Assembly (NCBI GenBank): GCA_023394655.1 | Contig: JAEXAG010000036.1 | Coordinates: forward strand, 1 to 9,690 | DNA: 9,690 nucleotides | DNA from: Pseudomonadota bacterium | GTDB lineage: Bacteria > Pseudomonadota > Gammaproteobacteria > Xanthomonadales > Xanthomonadaceae | Direction of reading: 5' to 3' | Shown: piece after piece, positions 1-6,198 of the stretch | How positions within the stretch are numbered: position 1 is the stretch's first letter | Layout of the letters: each line of letters opens with the position of its first letter | Notes under the pieces: generated by a model | Database searches by the model: none | What the model saw: the letters and a program-made list of their open reading frames with translations, nothing else | What the model was told of the DNA's origin: nothing | Translations under genes and position numbers: made by a program

Positions 1-59
1 GAGGAATGGCCGGCGTCGGGATCGACACGGCGCCGGGATCGTCGATCAGCGAGCCGTCC
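1..59 (-). other. Sequence downstream of accA; possible start of the next minus-strand gene
   Basis: No terminator hairpin is visible after the accA stop. On the minus strand a GTG at 28-26 opens a frame reading M(V)SIPTPAIP up to the window edge. It has no clear Shine-Dalgarno sequence at the usual distance; the nearest purine-rich stretch (GAGGACGG) overlaps the accA stop, about 25 bases upstream. In many gammaproteobacteria tilS or another gene follows accA closely, so this could be a gene start, but nine residues are too few to identify anything. Confidence 0.15.
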
Positions 60-1013
60 TCAGGCGTAGGCACCATAGCCGCGCAGGCGCTGGTAGCGAC
101 GTTCCAGCAGTTGCTCCACCGGCTGGGCCGAGAGCGCATCGAGCTGGTTGAGGATGACCGCCTTCAGGCGCTTGCCCATCTGCCGGGGATTGCGATGCGC
201 GCCGCCGATCGGCTCGCGGACCACCTTGTCCACCAGCCCGAGCTGCTTGAGCCGCTTGGCGGTGATGGCCATCTGCTCGGCGGCATCCTTGGCCTTGGCC
301 GCGTCCTTCCACAGGATCGAGGCGCAGCCCTCGGGCGAAATCACCGAGTAGGTGCCGTATTCGAGGATGTTGGTCACGTCGCCGACGCCGATCGCCAGCG
401 CGCCGCCGGAGCCGCCTTCGCCGATCACGTTGCAGATGATCGGCACGCGCAGTTCGGCCATTTCCAGCAGGTTGCGCGCGATCGCCTCGCTCTGGCCGCG
501 CTCCTCGGCGCCGATGCCGGGATAGGCGCCCGGGGTGTCGATGAAGGTGATGATCGGCAGGCCGAAGCGCTCGGCCATCTTCATCAGCCGCAGTGCCTTG
601 CGGTAGCCCTCCGGGCGCGGCATGCCGAAGTTCCGGCGCACCTTGGTCTTGGTGTCCCGGCCCTTCTGGTGGCCGATGATCATGACGCTGCGGCCATCGA
701 TGCGACCAAGCCCGCCGACGATGGCGGCATCGTCGGAATAGGCGCGATCGCCGGCCAGCTCCTGGAACTCGCTGGCCATGATCTTGATGTAGTCGTTGGT
801 GTAGGGCCGCATCGGATGGCGCGACATCTGCGAGACCTGCCAGGGCGACAGGTCGCGGAAGATCACCGCCGTGCGCTGGCGCAGCTTCGATTGCAGTGCA
901 TGGACTTCTTCGCCGATATCCACCGCCTGACCGTCGCTGGCCTGCCGGAGCTCCCGGATCTTCGCTTCCAGGTCGGCGATGGGCTGCTCGAAATCGAGGT
1001 AGTTGGGGTTCAT
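60..1013 (-). CDS. accA: Acetyl-CoA carboxylase carboxyltransferase subunit alpha
   Basis: AccA is the alpha half of the carboxyltransferase of cytosolic acetyl-CoA carboxylase. With AccD it moves the carboxyl group from biotin on AccB to acetyl-CoA, giving malonyl-CoA for fatty-acid synthesis. The 317 residues match the family length (319 in E. coli). The N-terminus MNPNYLDFEQPIADLE is typical, with a helical stretch to about residue 50. The crotonase-fold core follows: GHQKGRD at 114-120, FGMPRPEGYRKA at 129-140, TPGAYPG at 160-166 and the glycine-rich oxyanion loop GEGGSGGA at 198-205. The stop is 86 bases past the end of dnaE, the usual neighbour. No Shine-Dalgarno sequence precedes the ATG. 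A TAGAAT box 28 bases upstream suggests its own promoter with a short leader. Nothing is missing or broken. Confidence 0.97.
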   Translation of the reverse strand: MNPNYLDFEQPIADLEAKIRELRQASDGQAVDIGEEVHALQSKLRQRTAVIFRDLSPWQVSQMSRHPMRPYTNDYIKIMASEFQELAGDRAYSDDAAIVGGLGRIDGRSVMIIGHQKGRDTKTKVRRNFGMPRPEGYRKALRLMKMAERFGLPIITFIDTPGAYPGIGAEERGQSEAIARNLLEMAELRVPIICNVIGEGGSGGALAIGVGDVTNILEYGTYSVISPEGCASILWKDAAKAKDAAEQMAITAKRLKQLGLVDKVVREPIGGAHRNPRQMGKRLKAVILNQLDALSAQPVEQLLERRYQRLRGYGAYA

Positions 1014-1040
1014 GCGCGGGACCGTGGGGTAAACGTGGGG

Positions 1041-1046
1041 ATTCTA
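1041..1046 (-). promoter_or_regulatory. Putative -10 box (TAGAAT) for accA
   Basis: The minus strand reads CGCTAGAATCCCC inside the 85-bp dnaE-accA gap. TAGAAT matches the sigma-70 -10 consensus at five of six positions. By eye the same hexamer recurs only twice more in this GC-rich window, both times in the phzF/aspartate kinase intergenic gap. No good -35 box lies 16-18 bases upstream (ACGGAG at the 17-base position). Initiation near 1034 would give a leader of about 20 bases. This would let accA be transcribed separately from dnaE; readthrough from dnaE is also likely, since I see no terminator between them. Confidence 0.45.
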
Positions 1047-1098
1047 GCGGATGGGTCGGCGGGCTCCGTACGCCCCGGCAGGTGCGGGGCGGCGGTGC

Positions 1099-4000
1099 TC
1101 AGGCCCAGGGCTTGGCCAGGGCGGGCTTGACGGCGAGCACGCCGGGCATCGATCGCAGCGTCGCGGCGAGCTCCTGATCGAGGCGGATGCCGCCTTCGCC
1201 GCCGAAATCGAGCTGGCCGGCCGCGCCTTCCCGCAACAGCTCGAAGCGGATCGGCGTCTGCCCCGGGCGATGCCGGGCCAGCAGCGCCTCCACGGCTTCC
1301 AGCGCGCCGGGAACCCGCAGGTCCACGCGGAGCGCCAGGTTCAGCGCGTGGCTGGCACAGACTTGCTGGTAATCCCAGCAGCGGCGGGCGCGCAGGCTGA
1401 AGCCGCCGGAGAACTCGTCTTCGCGCAGGCCGCCTTCGACGATCAGGATGCGGTCGCGGGTGAGGAGTGCGGCGCATTCGGTGAACGTCTCGGCGAAGAA
1501 CGCGCATTCGATGCGCCCGCGCCCATCCTCGAGCGTGACGAAGGCCTGCGACTCGCCCTTGCGCCGCATGCCGGTCACCTGCCCGGCGAGGATGACGGTC
1601 TTCTCGGGACGCCAGCCGCCCTTGCGGTCCTCGGCGCGTTCGCTCCAGATCTTCTCGAGCTGGCCGAGATGGAAGCCCACCACGTCGACAAGGTCATCGC
1701 GGTAGGGATCCATCGGATGGCCGGAAAGATAGAAGCCCAGTGTCTCGCGCTCGTGGCGGAGCTTCTCGGCCAGCGGCCAGTCCACCGTTTCCGGCAGCAC
1801 GATGTCCAGGGCCGGCGCACTGGTCTCGGCCGCGCCGAACAGCGAGACTTGCCCGGCCTCGCGTTCGCGTGCGAGCTGCTCGGTGGCCTTCAGTGCCTCC
1901 GGCAGCTGCAGCAGCAGGGAAGGGCGGTTGCGGCCCAGCGCATCGAGCGCGCCGGCGTGGACCAGCGCTTCCAGCGTGCGCCGGTTGAGCTTGGTGGATT
2001 CCACGCGCTTGCAGAAATCCAGGATGTCGGAGAAGGCGCCATCCTTCAGCCGCGCTTCGATCACCGCCTCGCAGGCGCCGCGACCGACGCCCTTCACCGC
2101 GCCCAGTCCGTAGCGGAGCGTCTTCGGGTCCACCGCTTCGAACATGTAGGCCGAGGCGTTCACGTCCGGCGACAGCACGGTGAGCCCGATCGCCCGCGCC
2201 TCGTCCAGGAAGCCGACCACCTTGTCGGTGTTGTCCATGTCGGAGGACAGCACCGCGGCCATGAACTCGGCCGGGTAATGCGCCTTGAGCCAGGCGGTCT
2301 GGTAACTGACCAGCGCGTAGGCGGCGGCATGCGATTTGTTGAAGCCGTAGCCGGCGAACTTTTCCAGCAGGTCGAAGATCGGGCCGGCGACCCTGGGCTC
2401 GATGGCATGGGTTTCCAGCGCGCCGGCCTCGAACTTGGCGCGCTCCTTCGCCATTTCCTCGACCTTCTTCTTGCCCATCGCGCGACGCAACAGGTCGGCA
2501 CCGCCGAGCGAGTAGCCGGCCAGGATCTGGGCGGTCTGCATCACCTGTTCCTGATACACCACGACGCCGTAGGTCGGGGCCAGCACCGGTTCCAGCAGCG
2601 GATGCGGATACACCACCTCGGCGCGGCCGTGCTTGCGCTCGATGAAGTCCGGGATCAGGTCCATCGGGCCGGGGCGGTACAGCGAGACCAGCGCGATCAG
2701 ATCCTCGAAGCGGTCGGGCAGGGCGCGCTTGAGCAGTTCGCGCATGCCGCGGGATTCGAACTGGAACACCGCCACCGTGTCGCCGCGCGCGAACAGCTCG
2801 TAGGTGGCGGCGTCGTCCAGCGGCAGCGCGGCGATGTCGAGCGCAGGCTCGCCCGCGGCTTCGCGCCGCGCGTTGATCGCCTTGACCGCCCAATCGATGA
2901 TCGTCAGCGTGCGCAGGCCGAGGAAGTCGAACTTCACCAGGCCGATCGCTTCCACGTCGTCCTTGTCGAACTGGGTCACCGGGTTCTTGCCGAGGCCATC
3001 GACATCGTGTTCGGCGAACAGCGGGCAGAACTCGGCCAGCGGCTCGGGCGCGATCACCACGCCGCCGGCGTGCTTGCCGGCGTTGCGGGTCAGGTCCTCC
3101 AGTTGCAGGGCCAGGTCGAGCAGGTCGCGGACATCGTCCTCGTCGCGGTAGCGCGCGATCAGCTCGTCGCTGCGCCAGGCATCGTCCTTGCGCGATTTCT
3201 CGGTCCGGCCGAGCGCGTCCTCCAGCCCGATGCCGAGCGTCATCGGCACCAGCTTGGCGATGCCATCGACGAAGCCGTAGGGGTGGCCGAGCACGCGGCC
3301 GGCATCGCGCACCACCGCCTTCGCTGCCATCGTGCCGTAGGTGATGATCTGGCTGACCCGCTCGCGGCCGTACTTGCGCGCGACGTAATCGATCACCTCG
3401 TCGCGGCGGTCCATGCAGAAGTCGATGTCGAAGTCCGGCATCGACACGCGTTCGGGGTTGAGGAAGCGCTCGAACAGCAGGTCGTAGGGCAGCGGGTCGA
3501 GATCGGTGATGCCGAGCGCCCACGCCACCAGCGAGCCGGCGCCGGAGCCGCGCCCCGGCCCGACCGGGATGCCGTGCTGCTTCCCCCAGTTGATGAAGTC
3601 GGCCACGATCAGGAAGTAGCCGGGGAATCCCATCTGGATGATGACATCCAGTTCGCGGGTCAGGCGGGCGTCGTATTCCTCGCGGGTCTTGCCGGGGGCC
3701 AGCGGCTGCTTTTCCAATCGCGCGGCAAGGCCTTCGGCGGCCTGCGTCCGGATCCAGCTGGCCAGCGTGTGTTCGTCCGGCACCGGGAAATCGGGCAGGA
3801 AGTAGGTGCCGAGATTGAGGCTGACGTTGCAGCGTTCGGCCAGCCGCAGGGTGTTCTCGACGGCGTCCGGCGCGTCGGCGAACAGGGCGACCATTTCTTC
3901 CGCGGATTTCAGGTACTGCTGGTCGCTGTAATCACGCGGGCGCTTGGGGTCGTCGAGCACGCGGCCGGAGGCGATGCACACGCGCGCTTCGTGGGCGTCG

Positions 4001-4620
4001 AAGCCGTCGGCATCGATGAAGCGCACGTCGTTGCTGGCGATGAGCGGGATGCCGAGTTTCGAGGACATCGCCATCGCGAAGCCGTTGAAGGCCTCCTCGC
4101 CCTCGCGGCCGGTGCGGGCGATGGCGAGGTTGAGTCGGTCGCCGAAGCGTGATTGCAGGTCGTGCAATGCGGCCTCGGCATGGTCGTGGCGGTTGCCGGC
4201 CACCTGGAGCCCGGCCAGCGAACTGCGCCCGGCGATGGCGAACAGGCCGGACAGGTCGTCCTCGTCCAGCCAGTGCGGCGCGATCGCCACGCCTTCGCTG
4301 CGATGGCCCTCCATCCACGCCCGCGAGATCAGCCGCGATAGCGCCTTGTAACCGCCGTTGTCGCGGCAGAGCAGGGTGAGCCAGTGCAGTGGCTCGCCGG
4401 GTGCGCCGATGGCGAGGTCGGCGCCGGCGATCGGCTTGATGCCCGCGCCTTCGGCCGCGCGGAAGAACTTGACCAGCGCGAACAGGTTGTTGCGGTCGGT
4501 CACCGCCAGTGCCGGGACGCCGCGTTTCGCCGCCGCGGCCACCAGTTCCTTGATGCGGACGGTGGAGTCGGCCAGCGAGTATTCGCTGTGAAGCTGCAGA
4601 TGGGCGAAACGTGGCGACAT
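1099..4620 (-). CDS. dnaE: DNA polymerase III subunit alpha
   Basis: DnaE is the catalytic subunit of the replicative polymerase. The product is 1173 residues from the chosen start (E. coli 1160). The PHP domain opens at once with FAHLQLHSEYS at 5-15. The polymerase core shows GPGRGSGAGS, then PDFDID at 395-400 with catalytic D396 and D398, and KFDFLGL with the third aspartate D565; these align with D401, D403 and D555 of E. coli. A QVSLF peptide at 924-928 fits the beta-clamp binding motif, and an OB fold follows at roughly 1008-1085. The start at 4620 is preferred because MSPRFAHLQLHSEYS matches the family N-terminus. The alternative ATG at 4698 lies in the tail of the HU terminator and adds 26 unrelated residues. 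No clear Shine-Dalgarno sequence is visible. The upstream neighbour is an HU gene, not rnhB or lpxB. Confidence 0.97.
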   Translation of the reverse strand: MSPRFAHLQLHSEYSLADSTVRIKELVAAAAKRGVPALAVTDRNNLFALVKFFRAAEGAGIKPIAGADLAIGAPGEPLHWLTLLCRDNGGYKALSRLISRAWMEGHRSEGVAIAPHWLDEDDLSGLFAIAGRSSLAGLQVAGNRHDHAEAALHDLQSRFGDRLNLAIARTGREGEEAFNGFAMAMSSKLGIPLIASNDVRFIDADGFDAHEARVCIASGRVLDDPKRPRDYSDQQYLKSAEEMVALFADAPDAVENTLRLAERCNVSLNLGTYFLPDFPVPDEHTLASWIRTQAAEGLAARLEKQPLAPGKTREEYDARLTRELDVIIQMGFPGYFLIVADFINWGKQHGIPVGPGRGSGAGSLVAWALGITDLDPLPYDLLFERFLNPERVSMPDFDIDFCMDRRDEVIDYVARKYGRERVSQIITYGTMAAKAVVRDAGRVLGHPYGFVDGIAKLVPMTLGIGLEDALGRTEKSRKDDAWRSDELIARYRDEDDVRDLLDLALQLEDLTRNAGKHAGGVVIAPEPLAEFCPLFAEHDVDGLGKNPVTQFDKDDVEAIGLVKFDFLGLRTLTIIDWAVKAINARREAAGEPALDIAALPLDDAATYELFARGDTVAVFQFESRGMRELLKRALPDRFEDLIALVSLYRPGPMDLIPDFIERKHGRAEVVYPHPLLEPVLAPTYGVVVYQEQVMQTAQILAGYSLGGADLLRRAMGKKKVEEMAKERAKFEAGALETHAIEPRVAGPIFDLLEKFAGYGFNKSHAAAYALVSYQTAWLKAHYPAEFMAAVLSSDMDNTDKVVGFLDEARAIGLTVLSPDVNASAYMFEAVDPKTLRYGLGAVKGVGRGACEAVIEARLKDGAFSDILDFCKRVESTKLNRRTLEALVHAGALDALGRNRPSLLLQLPEALKATEQLAREREAGQVSLFGAAETSAPALDIVLPETVDWPLAEKLRHERETLGFYLSGHPMDPYRDDLVDVVGFHLGQLEKIWSERAEDRKGGWRPEKTVILAGQVTGMRRKGESQAFVTLEDGRGRIECAFFAETFTECAALLTRDRILIVEGGLREDEFSGGFSLRARRCWDYQQVCASHALNLALRVDLRVPGALEAVEALLARHRPGQTPIRFELLREGAAGQLDFGGEGGIRLDQELAATLRSMPGVLAVKPALAKPWA

Positions 4621-4648
4621 GGGCTGCCGGCGGGCGAGGGCGTCCCTC

Positions 4649-4677
4649 AGGTTAGGCGGCATCGGGGCCGCGGACAA
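4649..4677 (-). promoter_or_regulatory. Weak candidate promoter for dnaE
   Basis: The minus strand shows TTGTCC (4677-4672), a 17-base spacer, and TAACCT (4654-4649). The matches are four of six for -35 and three of six for -10. The argument for it is mainly positional: a strong terminator ends just upstream at 4703, so dnaE needs either readthrough or a promoter in the 80 bases before its start. The boxes alone would not be convincing. Confidence 0.25.
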
Positions 4678-4702
4678 TCTTGACAGCCGGCCTGGCATGA
4701 AA

Positions 4703-4730
4703 AAGCCGGCACCCTCGCGGATGCCGGCTT
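4703..4730 (-). terminator. Intrinsic terminator of the HU gene
   Basis: A perfect 9-bp stem, AAGCCGGCA (4703-4711) with TGCCGGCTT (4722-4730), encloses a 10-base loop. On the minus strand the second arm ends in a run of five T residues, the classic Rho-independent layout. It begins 26 bases after the HU stop. On the plus strand it lacks a comparable T run, so it points toward dnaE and should limit readthrough from HU. Confidence 0.85.
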
Positions 4731-4756
4731 CCCTGGACGGATCGGGCGGGCGTGGC

Positions 4757-5155
4757 TCAGATGGCCGCGTCCTTCAGCTTCTTCAGCGGACGCACCTTGA
4801 CCTGCACCGACTTCGGCTTGGCCTTGCCCATCACCATTTCGCCGGTGAAGGGGTTCTTGCGCATGCCGGCGCGCACGGCGGGCTTTTCCTTGGTGGTGAT
4901 CTTGAACAGGCCGGGCAGGTTGAAGCTGCCGGCACCCTTCTTCGAAACCGAGGCGTGGATGGTGTCTTCCAGCGCGCCGAGCACGGCACGCACGTCCTTC
5001 GGGGCGACTTCGGTGTAGCCGGCAATGTGGGCGATCAGCGCCGACTTGCTCAGCGTTTCCTGGATCGGCTTCATCGTCTTGGCGGCGGCCTTCTTCGGCG
5101 CGGCTTTCTTCGGGGCAGCAACCTTATTGGCGGCAGCGGCTTTCTTCGTGGCCAT
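4757..5155 (-). CDS. HU-family DNA-binding protein with Lys/Ala-rich N-terminal tail
   Basis: This is a 132-residue nucleoid-associated protein of the HU/IHF fold, expected to bind and bend DNA as a dimer. Residues 1-27 form a basic, alanine-rich tail (ATKKAAAAN, then APKKAAPKKAAAK) resembling histone H1 tails. The HU core starts about residue 29 with MKPIQETLSKSALIAHIAG. KKGAGSFNLPGLFKI at 72-86 forms the body strands, and RKNPFTGE at 99-106 is the DNA-binding arm with the minor-groove proline at 102. The C-terminus VRPLKKLKDAAI is typical of the longer HU-like proteins I know from Xanthomonadales and Burkholderiales; classical HU is about 90 residues. The start at 5155 is preferred over an upstream in-frame ATG at 5302: it has AGGAA 10 bases upstream, sits downstream of a recognisable promoter, and the extra 49 residues look non-coding. 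Its own terminator follows. Confidence 0.93.
   Translation of the reverse strand: MATKKAAAANKVAAPKKAAPKKAAAKTMKPIQETLSKSALIAHIAGYTEVAPKDVRAVLGALEDTIHASVSKKGAGSFNLPGLFKITTKEKPAVRAGMRKNPFTGEMVMGKAKPKSVQVKVRPLKKLKDAAI
5085..5148 (-). repeat. Three copies of a 13-base unit encoding the KKAA(P) tail
   Basis: The plus-strand unit GCGGCYTTCTTCG occurs at 5085-5097, 5100-5112 and 5136-5148. It encodes the repeated Lys-Lys-Ala-Ala motif of the HU N-terminal tail. Low-complexity tails like this can change in length by slippage or unequal recombination, so tail length may vary among relatives. Confidence 0.7.
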
Positions 5156-5210
5156 GGGTCTGACGTTCCTGTGAATGGTGTGGATGATGCGCGGCATGCA
5201 CCGGCACCCC

Positions 5211-5239
5211 AATGTATTGCAACCGAATCCGCTCGCCAA
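5211..5239 (-). promoter_or_regulatory. Putative sigma-70 promoter of the HU gene
   Basis: The minus strand shows TTGGCG (5239-5234), exactly 17 bases, then TACATT (5216-5211). Each box matches its consensus at four of six positions. Initiation would fall near 5204, giving a leader of about 48 bases that contains the AGGAA ribosome binding site. The promoter is directly downstream (in minus-strand sense) of a series of A-tracts. Confidence 0.5.
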
Positions 5240-5253
5240 GCGGTCTTGCCGGG

Positions 5254-5309
5254 TTTCAGCGGCTTTTTTCGCGATTTTCCGCCTGTTTTCGACTTCGGCC
5301 AAGCCGTTT
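5254..5309 (-). promoter_or_regulatory. Phased A-tracts (predicted curved DNA) upstream of the HU promoter
   Basis: Read on the minus strand, A-runs lie at 5254-5256, 5264-5269, 5275-5278, 5286-5289 and 5307-5309. Their centres are spaced about 11.5, 10, 11 and 20.5 bases, close to one or two helical turns. Phased A-tracts bend DNA. Relative to the inferred HU start these sit at about -50 to -105, where they could act as an UP-like or bent activating element, or bind HU or another nucleoid protein. The tracts stand out in an otherwise very GC-rich window. Function is inference. Confidence 0.5.
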
Positions 5310-5315
5310 CCGCAT

Positions 5316-5395
5316 TAGGAGGCCGGATTGGGCGCGCAAGACCGGCTTCCGGGAGGTGAATGGCGGGCATCGGGCGGCTGCGGATTCAGCCGTGA
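5316..5395 (+). other. Leader of the glycine-zipper gene with two strong Shine-Dalgarno-like sequences
   Basis: TAGGAGG at 5316-5322 stands five bases before a TTG (5328) that is in frame with the downstream gene. GGAGGTGA at 5352-5359, a full 8-base complement of the 16S tail, abuts an ATG at 5360 that opens an 11-codon frame, MAGIGRLRIQP, ending at 5395. The spacing there is only three bases, short for efficient initiation. Neither encodes a recognisable product. They may be chance, a leader peptide, or ribosome-binding decoys. No convincing promoter for the downstream gene is visible. Confidence 0.25.
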
Positions 5396-5442
5396 TTGGG
5401 CGCGTCGAAGCCAACTTTGGTGGCGTTGCACCGAGCGTGCCT

Positions 5443-5448
5443 GGAGAG
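5443..5448 (+). promoter_or_regulatory. Ribosome binding site that fixes the glycine-zipper gene start
   Basis: GGAGAG ends five bases before the ATG at 5454, a good Shine-Dalgarno sequence at good spacing. It supports this start over the upstream in-frame TTG at 5328, and the residues directly after it form a signal peptide. Confidence 0.7.
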
Positions 5449-5453
5449 TCGAA

Positions 5454-6119
5454 ATGAGCGTCCGCAATTTCCTGCCTTCGCTGCTGGCCACCGCCATGCT
5501 GGCGACGCCCGGCCTGCTGGCCGCGCAGTCGATCGGTTTCGTGGTCGATCCCCAGGCGCAGCCCGTGGAAGCCGCCGCCTCCGCCCAGTACGACTGGGCG
5601 CGTGTGGTGCAGGTCCAGCGCGTGGCGGTGACGGATTCGCGCTCCGGCTACGGCAGCCAGGGACAACGCTGCTACACGCGCGACGAAGGCCCGGTCGATG
5701 GCTATCGCGACCACTACGAGCCGTACCGCAATGATCCCTATCGCGACGGCTATCGCAGTGGCGGCAGCGAAACCGGGCGTCAGGTGGCGACGGTGGTGGG
5801 CGGCGTCCTCGGTGCCGTGCTCGGCAGCAAGGTCGGCGGCGGCTCCGGCCGTTACGCGACCTCCGCGCTCGGCTCGATGGTGGGTGGCATGGCCGGCCGC
5901 GAGATCTACGACCAGGCGACGCGACCGACACCGCGCGGGCAGGTCACCGTCTGCGATCCGGTGCCGGTGGATGGCCGCGGCAATCCCGGCTACGGTCAGG
6001 CGGCCCACGGCGAGGCCTATGACGTGACCTACGAGTACAACGGTCGCCGCTATACCTCGCGGATGGATCGCCATCCCGGCGAACGCGTGCGGGTCCGCGT
6101 GGACGTGCGGCCGGAATGA
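5454..6119 (+). CDS. Exported glycine-zipper 2TM-domain protein
   Basis: The 221-residue product begins with a signal peptide: MSVRN, a hydrophobic core to about residue 24, and a likely signal peptidase I site after LLAA near 24-25. There is no lipobox cysteine, so it is not a lipoprotein. A Tyr/Arg/Asp-rich stretch runs over 83-101 (GYRDHYEPYRNDPYRDGYR). Residues 105-150 form a glycine zipper (VVGGVLGAVLGSKVGG, then ALGSMVGGMAG), as in the rickettsial 17-kDa antigen family, likely a paired membrane-inserting hairpin. The C-terminal domain contains DVTYEYNGRRY at 190-200. Two cysteines, C73 and C167, flank the zipper and could form a disulfide in the periplasm. Related proteins are common in Xanthomonadaceae and are attributed to the cell envelope; no specific function is established that I can name. 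It stands alone and ends before a shared terminator. Confidence 0.88.
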   Translation: MSVRNFLPSLLATAMLATPGLLAAQSIGFVVDPQAQPVEAAASAQYDWARVVQVQRVAVTDSRSGYGSQGQRCYTRDEGPVDGYRDHYEPYRNDPYRDGYRSGGSETGRQVATVVGGVLGAVLGSKVGGGSGRYATSALGSMVGGMAGREIYDQATRPTPRGQVTVCDPVPVDGRGNPGYGQAAHGEAYDVTYEYNGRRYTSRMDRHPGERVRVRVDVRPE

Positions 6120-6124
6120 GCGTC

Positions 6125-6139
6125 CCGGCACTTTGCCGG
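6125..6139. other. Small hairpin beside the convergent terminator
   Basis: CCGGCA (6125-6130) pairs with TGCCGG (6134-6139) around a 3-base loop, five bases after the glycine-zipper stop. No T run follows, so on its own it is a poor terminator. It may block 3' exonuclease digestion, or be a by-product of high GC. Confidence 0.3.
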
Positions 6140-6146
6140 AAACGAG

Positions 6147-6171
6147 GAAGGCCGGGGCGATCCCGGCCTTC
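6147..6171. terminator. Bidirectional intrinsic terminator between convergent genes
   Basis: A perfect 10-bp stem, GAAGGCCGGG (6147-6156) with CCCGGCCTTC (6162-6171), encloses a 5-base loop. It lies between the stops of the glycine-zipper gene and phzF, 27 bases from each. The following T-rich stretch is moderate on both strands (TTCGTGTTC on plus, CTCGTTTCC on minus), so it could serve both genes, less strongly than the HU terminator. Confidence 0.7.
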
Positions 6172-6198
6172 TTCGTGTTCGGTGCGCTCGCGCCGTGA

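Noticed and set aside
6..1130. A 374-codon plus-strand frame antisense to accA
   Set aside because: AccA is complete and canonical on the other strand; the translation here is low in information and lacks any family motif.
1051..4152. A 1033-codon open frame on the plus strand, antisense to dnaE
   Set aside because: The opposite frame encodes a complete DnaE with all catalytic motifs. Long antisense frames are expected where GC-rich codon use suppresses stops; the translation is His/Arg/Gln/Ala-rich with no recognisable domain.
4621..4698. An upstream start for dnaE at 4698
   Set aside because: That ATG follows immediately on the T run of the HU terminator, and the extra 26 residues do not match the DnaE N-terminus, which begins at 4620.
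5156..5302. An upstream start for the HU gene at 5302
   Set aside because: The extension crosses the inferred promoter and the A-tracts, and the added 49 residues are unlike HU; the basic tail begins at the ATG at 5155.
5212..5457. An 81-codon plus-strand frame whose stop overlaps the glycine-zipper start as ATGA
   Set aside because: The overlap looks like translational coupling, but the ATG has no ribosome site, lies in the HU -10 box, and the product is Arg-rich with no recognisable domain.
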